Below are positions 1 to 4,628 of a stretch of DNA of 5,800 nt, in pieces. The notes beneath the pieces are model-generated. The model ran no database searches and had not been told where the DNA came from. It worked only from the letters and a program-made list of their open reading frames with translations. A program made the position numbers and the translations under genes. Positions within the stretch are counted from its first letter, which is position 1, and each line of letters begins with the position of its first letter. Origin of the DNA: Kiritimatiellia bacterium (GTDB lineage: Bacteria > Verrucomicrobiota > Kiritimatiellia > UBA8416 > SLMC01). The DNA lies in the NCBI GenBank assembly GCA_007133745.1, contig SLMC01000312.1:1-5800 (forward strand), in the 5' to 3' direction.

Positions 1-31
1 AGAGGGTCGCAAGGAAAAAGGAGGAGCTATT

Positions 32-66
32 GGGTTCGGGGTTGGGCGCAAAGGAAGAGGGGGGGG
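32..66 (+). other. G-run cluster (possible G-quadruplex)
   Basis: The + strand carries GGG at 32-34, GGGG at 38-41, GGG at 44-46 and an uninterrupted run of eight Gs at 59-66. The first loops are 3 and 2 bases, but the third is 12, longer than in classical quadruplex motifs. A folded form in DNA or leader RNA is therefore possible but not assured. The G8 run is also a potential slippage site. Confidence 0.3.
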
Positions 67-211
67 ATGCTTGCGCTGCCGGCAAATGGGCTCGCATGCA
101 AAATAATGTTGTGCGCGAGCCATTTCAAGCTGGCTCAGGCGATTCCACGGCATGCGCCATGCTAAATGTGCAACTTGGAACAGCCGCCAAAGGGCGCGGA
201 ACCGTTGACAT

Positions 212-216
212 AAGGA
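212..216 (+). promoter_or_regulatory. Ribosome binding site of flgL
   Basis: AAGGA lies eight bases before the ATG at 225 and only two bases before the ATG at 219. The spacing favours ATG 225, giving a protein that begins MRITDEM, as FlgL proteins usually do. It argues against the more upstream in-frame starts. Confidence 0.7.
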
Positions 217-224
217 TCATGGCT

Positions 225-1145
225 ATGAGAATTACCGACGAGATGACCTATCGGATGCTGCGGTCGAACATCTCGACCAATCAGACCACGCTGCACAAAT
301 TGCAGGAACAAATTGCCAGCGGCCGGAAAATTTCGCTGCCGTCCGACGGGCCAGGCGCCTACGAAGTGATTCAGCGTTTGCGCAAGGATTTGGGGGGGAT
401 GGATCAATACGCGCTGAACGCGCAGCGCGTCGACAGCGACCTGTTGGTCGTGGACAACGCCATGCAGAAAATGCTCTCGTTGTTTCAGCGCGCCTCGGAA
501 CTGGCCGTAGCGGCAGGCGACGGCACGCATGGTCCCGCCGCGTTGCAGGCGATGGGCAAGGAAGTCGATGAAATCCTCGGCTCGCTCATTGATCTGGCCA
601 ACACCAGTGTCGGCGGCCGTTTCATCTTCGGTGGAACCGAAACGTTGACCACACCGTTCGAGACGACCACCGAGAACGGGCTGGTGTCAAGCGTCGCCTA
701 CGCGGGCAACGACGACATTCGTTTCGTGGAGGTCAGTCGCGGCGTCATGATCGAAGCCAATGTGCCGGGGGCCGATCCGAGCGGCGCCAACGGTCTGTTC
801 CAGACGGCGGACCGGGACTTGTTCGACACGCTGATCCGAATGCGGGACCAGCTGCTGGCCGGCGAGTCCACGCATGGCACGACGACGCTGGACGAGATGA
901 ACGGCACGATCGACCATATAGCCAATCAATTGAGCGCCAACGGCGCGCGCCGTCAGAGAATTCAGTTGAGCTCCGAGATGCTCAATCAGCATCAGATCAA
1001 CGTTCAGAAAGCGCTGGAGCGGGAGGAGTCCGTGGATATGGCCGAAGCCATCACCCGCCTGTCCCAGTCGCAACTGGCCTACGAGTCCGCGCTCCAGGTT
1101 ACGGCCCGCATCATGAACCAGCCCACATTGTTGAATTGGATGTAG
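225..1145 (+). CDS. flgL: Flagellar hook-associated protein 3 (hook-filament junction protein FlgL)
   Basis: FlgL (HAP3) is exported through the flagellar type III apparatus and forms the last junction ring between hook and filament, on which flagellin polymerises. The 306-residue product is close to the family length (about 300-320). Visible parts: an N-terminal flagellin-like helix from MRITDEM to about residue 100, with SGRKISLPSDGP at 32-43; the segment NTSVGGRFIFGGTET at 126-140, typical of FlgL; a variable beta-rich middle (about 151-200) with YAGNDD; and a C-terminal coiled-coil helix from about 240, ending QVTARIMNQPTLLNWM. Start 225 is chosen because AAGGA sits eight bases upstream and the product then begins as its homologues do. 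ATG 219 would add only two residues. No flgK is visible immediately upstream, although the two are often neighbours, and no csrA or fliW follows. The gene converges on the histidine kinase gene. Confidence 0.93.
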   Translation: MRITDEMTYRMLRSNISTNQTTLHKLQEQIASGRKISLPSDGPGAYEVIQRLRKDLGGMDQYALNAQRVDSDLLVVDNAMQKMLSLFQRASELAVAAGDGTHGPAALQAMGKEVDEILGSLIDLANTSVGGRFIFGGTETLTTPFETTTENGLVSSVAYAGNDDIRFVEVSRGVMIEANVPGADPSGANGLFQTADRDLFDTLIRMRDQLLAGESTHGTTTLDEMNGTIDHIANQLSANGARRQRIQLSSEMLNQHQINVQKALEREESVDMAEAITRLSQSQLAYESALQVTARIMNQPTLLNWM

Positions 1146-1194
1146 GGGCCTGGCGGGCGATGGGCTTGCGTGGTTTCTTTGCCGAAGACAGATT

Positions 1195-1234
1195 TTTGCG
1201 ACCACGCAGTGATCGCAAAGATGAGGGTAAAAAA
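1195..1234 (+). repeat. Dispersed 40-bp hairpin repeat, copy 1
   Basis: Bases 1195-1205 pair with 1209-1219 around the loop GCA, giving ten pairs out of eleven with one C-A mismatch (1202/1212). The hairpin is followed by AAAG, seven variable bases and TAAAAAA. The same arrangement recurs at 4318-4357 with 33 of 40 positions identical. The conserved apex is ACCACGCAGTG. Copy 1 lies between convergent genes and copy 2 between divergent genes, so the element does not behave like a gene-specific terminator. Confidence 0.7.
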
Positions 1235-1257
1235 GAGATCCTGGACAAGGGTGCCCA

Positions 1258-1306
1258 CCCCTAGCCCCTAACCCCTGATCACTGATCACTGGCCACTGTT
1301 CACTGC
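1258..1306 (+). repeat. Seven-unit degenerate 7-bp tandem array
   Basis: Seven successive heptamers can be read: CCCCTAG, CCCCTAA, CCCCTGA, TCACTGA, TCACTGG, CCACTGT, TCACTGC. Positions 2, 4 and 5 (C, C, T) are invariant, and neighbouring units differ by one or two bases. A 7-bp period is not a multiple of three, which argues against coding. It lies just beyond the kinase stop codon. Confidence 0.75.
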
Positions 1307-1317
1307 TCTTTTCAGCC

Positions 1318-2889
1318 TCAGTCCAGCACGCGTCGAATCTGGGCTAGCAGCCCGTGGAAATCGAACGGTTTCTGAACAAAGGCCTTGGCGCCGGCCTTGA
1401 TCGGATCCCATGCTGTCGGCGGATGACCGCTAAGCAGGATGGCTTTCAGAGACGGCTTTTCCCCGAGCATCAGCGCGAGGCAGTCGGGTCCGCCCATTTC
1501 GGGCATTTCGCAATCGATCAGCGCGATATGGATATCGTCCTTGCGCTGGCGGAACACGTCGAGCCCTTCGCGCCCGTTGCCGGCCGTCAAAATGCGGTAG
1601 CCGTAGCGTTCCAGAAAGCGCGCGGTGGATTTCAGTGTAATGGTTTCGTCGTCGATCAGCAGCACAGTTTCGAAACCGGCCATGGGCGCGGGCGCGGATG
1701 ACGGGGCGCTCGGCGACGCGGCGACACGCTGTTTACGCGCCGGCAAATAGACGGTCATGGTTGTGCCCTCGCCTGGCGCGCTGTCCACCTGAATGGTTCC
1801 GAAGTACTCGCGCACGATCCTGAAGACGATCGCCAACCCCAGTCCGGTGCCGCCTTCGCGTTCTTTCGAGGTGAAAAACGGGTCGAAAATGCGCGGGATC
1901 AGTTCGGGCGCTATCCCCTGGCCGGTATCCGTCACGTCGAGACGGGCGTACATCTTGAAACGGCCGTTGCGGGGCGGGCTGGGCGCGATATCCTCCGCCG
2001 CCACCGCGCGGGTCCGAACCACAAGCTCACCGCCCCGCGGCATGGCGTCGCGTGCATTGAGGCACAGGTTCAGGATAATTTGATCCAGTTGCGTCGGATC
2101 GATGAGCACACTCATGTCGCCAGGCGTCAAATGCGTTTCGATGCGAATGTTCTTTGGGACGGTGCGTCGGAGCAGATGCCGAATGCGCCGGATGCGGTCG
2201 TTCAACGCCGATGTTTTCCGCTTCATGTCCGACGGTTTGCTGAAGAGCAGCAGTTGTTTGGCCAGCTCGGCGCCGCGAATCACCTCGTTTTCAATATCGT
2301 GCAAGGCTTCATGCACCTGCGGCGGCAGGCTCGCATCCAGCAGCGGAAGCTGAACGGCGGCGAGAATGGACGCCAGAATATTGTTGAAATCGTGCGCGAT
2401 CCCGCCGGTCAGCGCGCCGAGCGCCTCCATCTTCTGGGTCTGCTGCGACTGATTGCGCATACGGACGTAATGCGTCATATCCGAAAGCAGCGCGATGGCC
2501 GCCCTCGCTTTACCCTGCTTGTCGTGGCGAAAGGGCGTACAGACGCACTGCAGCCAAAGCTGCTCGCCGTTGGACCGGACCAATCCGACCATCTCTTCGG
2601 GAACGCGGACATTGTCGCGGCAGGCACGCTGCCAGGGCTGAGCGCGCAGCGGCACAGCGGACCCGTTTTCGTTCGTAACCTTGAATCCTGCTCCGGTCAG
2701 CGTCTTGCCGCGCACCGCGTCGAACGGTTGACCCAACACGGCTTCCGCAGCCGCATTCAAGCGGGTCACCTTGCCTTGTCGGGAAAAGACCATAGCGGGA
2801 ATATGATCGAACAGTTGCGGAAAGCGCGTTTGAAAATCCAGGATTTCGCGGCGCTGGCGCTCTGAAATATGGCCCGTGCGTGTCTTCAT
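1318..2889 (-). CDS. Soluble PAS-containing hybrid sensor histidine kinase with C-terminal receiver
   Basis: The 523-residue product should autophosphorylate on histidine and pass the phosphate to its own receiver. A PAS-like sensor spans about residues 23-141. The dimerisation helix has GGIAHDFNNIL with phospho-acceptor H166. The ATPase domain shows the N box NLCLNARDAMP (N274, N278), the G1 box DTGQGI (321-326), the F box IFDPFFTSK (334-342) and the G2 box GGTGLGLAIV (346-355). An Ala/Ser/Pro linker (about 388-404) joins a receiver with acidic D413/D414, phospho-acceptor D459 in LIDCEMP, S487 and K507 in QKPF. All key residues are present. No transmembrane segment or DNA-binding output is seen, so it is probably cytosolic and needs a partner. 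ATG 2889 is the first start before the PAS domain that avoids repeat sequence, but it has no convincing Shine-Dalgarno. The frame stays open upstream to 3180, but that part only reads through repeats. It lies 309 bases downstream of flhB on the same strand, so co-transcription is possible. Confidence 0.92.
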   Translation of the reverse strand: MKTRTGHISERQRREILDFQTRFPQLFDHIPAMVFSRQGKVTRLNAAAEAVLGQPFDAVRGKTLTGAGFKVTNENGSAVPLRAQPWQRACRDNVRVPEEMVGLVRSNGEQLWLQCVCTPFRHDKQGKARAAIALLSDMTHYVRMRNQSQQTQKMEALGALTGGIAHDFNNILASILAAVQLPLLDASLPPQVHEALHDIENEVIRGAELAKQLLLFSKPSDMKRKTSALNDRIRRIRHLLRRTVPKNIRIETHLTPGDMSVLIDPTQLDQIILNLCLNARDAMPRGGELVVRTRAVAAEDIAPSPPRNGRFKMYARLDVTDTGQGIAPELIPRIFDPFFTSKEREGGTGLGLAIVFRIVREYFGTIQVDSAPGEGTTMTVYLPARKQRVAASPSAPSSAPAPMAGFETVLLIDDETITLKSTARFLERYGYRILTAGNGREGLDVFRQRKDDIHIALIDCEMPEMGGPDCLALMLGEKPSLKAILLSGHPPTAWDPIKAGAKAFVQKPFDFHGLLAQIRRVLD

Positions 2890-2956
2890 AGAGTGCCGGG
2901 AACTTAACAGAGCGCGCCCTTGGATGGCAAGAGTAAAGGGCGGGTAAAAAAAACGC

Positions 2957-3019
2957 ACCACGGAGACACGGAGGCACGGAGAAAAGAACCTCTGCTCCGT
3001 GTCTCCGTGCCTCCGTGGT
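2957..3019. repeat. Inverted repeat built from the 8-bp unit CACGGAGN
   Basis: The left arm 2957-2981 and right arm 2995-3019 are 25 bases each and complementary at 23 positions, with a 13-base loop. As RNA read from the + strand, one of the two mismatches would be a G-U pair. Each arm is itself a tandem of the 8-bp unit CACGGAGA/G (or its complement). A half-copy without the second arm occurs at 4422-4440. The unit is one I recognise as widespread in intergenic DNA of environmental bacteria. It could act as a transcript-stabilising or terminating stem, but no T run follows. Confidence 0.8.
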
Positions 3020-3033
3020 AAACTCTTTTCTTC

Positions 3034-3080
3034 CTCTGTCTTCCTCGGATTGCCTCTAGTGAGCGCAGCGAACGGTTGTA
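3034..3080 (+). repeat. 47-bp dispersed repeat, copy 1
   Basis: This segment matches the reverse complement of 4361-4407 at 44 of 47 positions. The last 28 bases (3053-3080), ending GAACGGTTGTA, match exactly. The two copies face each other across flhB. The first part has a 10-bp rhythm, with CTTCCTC at 3030-3036 and 3040-3046 and TTGCCTC at 3050-3056. A shortened third copy lies at 4568-4596. Confidence 0.85.
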
Positions 3081-3106
3081 GAAAAAGAAACTTACAACCG
3101 CTTCGC
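3068..3106. repeat. Hairpin around CGGTTGTA / TACAACCG
   Basis: GCGAA at 3068-3072 followed by CGGTTGTA at 3073-3080 pairs with TACAACCG at 3093-3100 and TTCGC at 3102-3106, with one bulged C at 3101. This gives 13 base pairs around a 12-base A-rich loop. The same octamer recurs at 4361-4368 and 4589-4596, where it closes another palindrome, so it looks like a module boundary of the repeat family. Confidence 0.65.
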
Positions 3107-3133
3107 GAAAGTCCTTTGTTTTGCGGCGTTCCG

Positions 3134-3162
3134 CCGAGATCCCTCGCAAGCTCGGGATGACA
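3134..3162 (-). repeat. CHPELARDL-type dispersed repeat
   Basis: On the - strand this reads as TGTCATCCCGAG, then GCGAGGGATCTC after a short spacer, translating to CHPELARDL in one frame. I recognise the motif as a common source of spurious proteins (CHPERSE/SEARDL-like) in many environmental bacterial genomes. It has a short internal inverted repeat, ATCCC (3139-3143) with GGGAT (3154-3158). The identification is from memory of the motif, not a search. Confidence 0.6.
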
Positions 3163-3198
3163 ATTGGCTCTGACAGCCACCTTTCGGATGGGGTCTAC

Positions 3199-4263
3199 CT
3201 AAACTTTGATGCCTTTGCCGATTTTGTGCAGATAAGCCAAAATGCCCGCCACCGCTTCATAGAACTTGCCGGGTATTTCACCTCCAACTTCGACATGCTT
3301 ATAGAGGGCACGGGCCACCTCGGGCCGCTCGACAATGGGCACCTTATGTTCTTCGGCAATTTTCCGGATGCGCAAGGCCAGGAAATCCAGGCCTTTGGCG
3401 GTCACCTTGGGCGCGCCCATGTTCTTGGGATCGTATTGCAACGCCACGGCGACATGGGTCGGGTTGGTGATAATCACACTGGCCTGCGGCACCGCCGCGA
3501 TCATGCGCGAGAGCGACAATGCGCGCATTTTGCGCATCTGCGCCTTCTTGACCAACGGACTGCGCTCGGTCTGCTTGAACTCGTCCTTGACCTCCTGCTT
3601 GGTCATCATCATGCCTTTTTCGTGCTTGTACTTTTTGAAGCTCCAATCCAGGATTGCGATAATGACATGCAGACAAGCCACCCAAAGCGCGATTTTAAAG
3701 ACCAGCAAAAACATCCAGCGCACAGCCTCTATCACCGTCACTTGGCTTAGGCTCATGAAAACGTCCTTTTCCGGACGCACCACGAAAATAATCGACACCG
3801 TAATAAACGACAGCTTCAGCAGTGTCACCCCCAAATCCACGAGCGACTTCAGGGAAAACAGCTTTTTGAAGCCCTTGACCGGATTCAGCGCCGACCATTT
3901 CCATTTAAGGGTTTCCGTGCTGAAATACGGCTTGGTTTGGGCCATATTGGCCACGACCGACGCGCAGACCACTGTGGACAGCAGCGGGGCCAAAAGTATT
4001 CCCACGAACTTGGTCCCCTGCGCAAAGGCGTGCCCGGCGCTTTGAGCGCTCCACTCGCCGACACCGTCGAAGCTTGCGATATTCGCGAAGAACGCCGTCA
4101 GCCGCCACCAGACCCAGCCGCTTGTAAAGCGCAAAATCAGGATGCCCATCAAGAGCACCACCATGGACGTAATCTCTTGCGACATGCAGAGATTGCCTTT
4201 ACGACGTTCCTTTCCGCGCCGTTTCGCGGTGGCCCGTTCAGTTTGGCCCTCTTTACCTTCCAT
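3199..4263 (-). CDS. flhB: Flagellar type III export protein FlhB
   Basis: FlhB sits in the inner membrane at the flagellar export gate and, after self-cleavage, switches the apparatus from rod/hook to filament-type substrates. The 354-residue product has a basic N-terminus (TERATAKRRGKERRKGN, about 8-24), four hydrophobic segments near 31-47, 85-107, 142-162 and 184-205, a charged cytoplasmic linker (about 207-240) and a C-terminal domain. The self-cleavage motif NPTH is at 267-270, in VIITNPTHVAVALQYDP; cleavage is expected between N267 and P268. It is shorter than the enterobacterial protein (about 380 residues) at the C-terminus. ATG 4263 is supported by AAGGA nine bases upstream. The gene stands without fliR, fliQ, fliP or flhA beside it; upstream is the divergent pseB across a repeat region. 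Inverted 47-bp repeats lie on both sides. The NPTH sequence also fits virulence-type SctU proteins, but the flgL neighbour favours the flagellar form. Confidence 0.93.
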   Translation of the reverse strand: MEGKEGQTERATAKRRGKERRKGNLCMSQEITSMVVLLMGILILRFTSGWVWWRLTAFFANIASFDGVGEWSAQSAGHAFAQGTKFVGILLAPLLSTVVCASVVANMAQTKPYFSTETLKWKWSALNPVKGFKKLFSLKSLVDLGVTLLKLSFITVSIIFVVRPEKDVFMSLSQVTVIEAVRWMFLLVFKIALWVACLHVIIAILDWSFKKYKHEKGMMMTKQEVKDEFKQTERSPLVKKAQMRKMRALSLSRMIAAVPQASVIITNPTHVAVALQYDPKNMGAPKVTAKGLDFLALRIRKIAEEHKVPIVERPEVARALYKHVEVGGEIPGKFYEAVAGILAYLHKIGKGIKV

Positions 4264-4272
4264 GGCGGCTAG

Positions 4273-4277
4273 TCCTT
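4273..4277 (-). promoter_or_regulatory. Ribosome binding site of flhB
   Basis: On the - strand AAGGA lies nine bases before the ATG at 4263 and fixes that start over the internal methionine at residue 27. Confidence 0.65.
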
Positions 4278-4279
4278 AG

Positions 4280-4295
4280 GCGGGCTGGCGCCCGC
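4280..4295 (-). promoter_or_regulatory. GC-rich leader hairpin before flhB
   Basis: GCGGGC at 4280-4285 pairs perfectly with GCCCGC at 4290-4295 around a four-base loop. On the flhB transcript the stem ends two bases before the AAGGA. Such a position could influence ribosome access, but this is inferred from location only. Confidence 0.35.
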
Positions 4296-4317
4296 AACCG
4301 AAGTGTTCAAAAACTTT

Positions 4318-4357
4318 TTAGAGACCACGCAGTGGTCTCAAAGCAGAGTGTAAAAAA
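4318..4357 (+). repeat. Dispersed 40-bp hairpin repeat, copy 2
   Basis: GAGACCAC at 4321-4328 pairs perfectly with GTGGTCTC at 4332-4339 around the loop GCA, followed by AAAG, seven bases and TAAAAAA. It matches 1195-1234 at 33 of 40 positions. One stem pair changes on both sides: C1199-G1215 becomes A4322-T4338. The C-A mismatch of copy 1 is here a C-G pair. It lies between divergent genes, where no terminator is expected. Confidence 0.75.
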
Positions 4358-4360
4358 ATT

Positions 4361-4407
4361 TACAACCGTTCGCTGCGCTCACTAGAGGAAAGCCGAGGAA
4401 GGCAGAG
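4361..4407 (-). repeat. 47-bp dispersed repeat, copy 2 (inverted)
   Basis: This is the reverse complement of 3034-3080 with three mismatches, and the first 28 bases (4361-4388) match exactly. Together the copies form inverted repeats about 1.28 kb apart around flhB. It also pairs locally with the shortened copy at 4568-4596: TTTACAACCG at 4359-4368 with CGGTTGTAAA at 4589-4598, and TAGAGGAA at 4383-4390 with TTCCTCTA at 4575-4582. Confidence 0.85.
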
Positions 4408-4421
4408 AAAAACCAAGAATC

Positions 4422-4440
4422 CACCACGGAGGCACGGAGA
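4422..4440 (+). repeat. CACGGAG half-element
   Basis: CACCACGGAGGCACGGAGA is a one-arm version of the inverted repeat at 2957-3019, with one fewer 8-bp unit. Its expected complementary arm is not intact; a degraded relative may be the TGCCTGCCTCTG stretch at 4561-4572. Confidence 0.65.
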
Positions 4441-4560
4441 AGAGGTATGTGAGTGTGGGGGTTTGTGGGTGTGTGTGGTTTTCAACTTCGTGTATCTTCG
4501 TGCTCTCCATCTTTGTTTCCTTCGTTGCCTTCACACCCCCACACTCACACACCCCTTCTC
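4437..4560. repeat. 26-bp inverted repeat with 72-base loop
   Basis: Arms 4437-4462 and 4535-4560 pair at 24 of 26 positions, including a perfect 15-base core (4448-4462 with 4535-4549, TGTGAGTGTGGGGGT). The loop contains CTTCGTG twice, ten bases apart (4486 and 4496). Outside it, the 47-bp-type repeats pair again, so the entire 4359-4598 segment is one nested imperfect palindrome of about 240 bases. Confidence 0.75.
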
Positions 4561-4628
4561 TGCCTGCCTCTGTCTTCCTCTAGCGAAGCGGTTGTAAAAA
4601 ACTCTTTTCTTGGTTCCCTTCGTTGCCT
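4512..4628 (+). repeat. 19-base direct repeat pair
   Basis: 4512-4530 and 4610-4628 agree at 17 of 19 positions and share CCTTCGTTGCCT exactly. They bracket the right arm of the inverted repeat and the shortened 47-bp-type copy. They may simply be another module of the same repeat family. Confidence 0.55.
4568..4596 (+). repeat. Shortened third copy of the 47-bp repeat
   Basis: It starts CTCTGTCTTCCTC and ends GCGGTTGTA like the copy at 3034-3080, but about 18 bases of the middle are missing. It is the partner of 4361-4407 in the nested palindrome. Confidence 0.6.

Larger units (their letters stand above)
1..224 (+). other. flgL upstream leader, no recognised gene
   Basis: This stretch precedes flgL. 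The flgL reading frame stays open leftward through it, but the translation is low in complexity and matches no FlgL N-terminus or FlgK C-terminus that I can recognise. It contains a strong Shine-Dalgarno-like AAGGAGG at 18-24 five bases before a TTG at 30, a cluster of G runs (32-66) ending in eight Gs, and a weak sigma-28-like pair: TAAA at 163-166 and GCCGCCAA at 183-190. That pair has a 16-base gap after TAAA, one more than the usual spacing. None of these is firm. The stretch is probably untranslated leader or intergenic sequence. Confidence 0.5.
1146..1317. other. Convergent intergenic region with repeats
   Basis: This gap separates the 3' ends of flgL (+) and the kinase gene (-). It holds no gene that I can support. 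Contents in order: TGCGTGGT at 1167-1174, which can pair with 1201-1208; a hairpin repeat at 1195-1234; a small palindrome of GGGTG (1249-1253) with CACCC (1256-1260); and a 7-bp-period array at 1258-1306. No hairpin followed by a clear T run is seen in either direction, so any termination here is either Rho-dependent or uses the imperfect hairpin at 1195-1219. Confidence 0.6.
2890..3198. other. Repeat-filled gap between flhB and the kinase gene
   Basis: This 309-base gap contains, from the kinase side: about 65 bases without evident structure, a long CACGGAG inverted repeat (2957-3019), a 10-bp-period stretch merging into a 47-bp dispersed repeat (3034-3080), an overlapping hairpin (3068-3106) and a CHPELARDL-type repeat (3134-3162). 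Open frames cross it on both strands, but their translations are repeat-derived. No clear promoter for the kinase was found. Confidence 0.7.

Noticed and set aside
87..100. Sigma-54 promoter before flgL
   Set aside because: The GG and GC elements are eight bases apart instead of the required ten.
163..190. Sigma-28 flagellar promoter before flgL
   Set aside because: TAAA and GCCG are present, but the gap is one base too long and the -10 matches only partly. It is too weak to annotate.
30..224. A 65-residue N-terminal extension of FlgL from TTG 30
   Set aside because: FlgL homologues begin at the MRI segment, and AAGGA is correctly spaced for ATG 225. The option is kept only as a finding.
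1258..1275. Telomere-like CCCTAA repeats
   Set aside because: Only two units resemble it, and the array drifts at once to unrelated heptamers. The resemblance is chance.
2080..2865. A 261-codon open frame on the + strand opposite the kinase gene
   Set aside because: It is antisense to a fully supported kinase with all catalytic motifs. Long antisense frames are expected in GC-rich genes.
2890..3180. A 97-residue N-terminal extension of the histidine kinase (start at 3180)
   Set aside because: The frame is open, but the added residues translate the CHPELARDL and CACGGAG repeats. The PAS-containing protein is complete from 2889.
3121..3750. A 209-codon open frame on the + strand opposite the 3' half of flhB
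   Set aside because: It begins in repeat sequence and mirrors conserved FlhB codons. It has no recognisable domain.
4321..4339. Perfect 8-bp hairpin as a rho-independent terminator
   Set aside because: It lies between divergent genes, lacks an adjacent T run in the + direction, and is a copy of a dispersed repeat.
3034..4407. flhB as cargo of an insertion sequence or transposon
   Set aside because: The flanking inverted repeats fit no terminal-repeat/transposase pair; there is no transposase and no target-site duplication that I can see.
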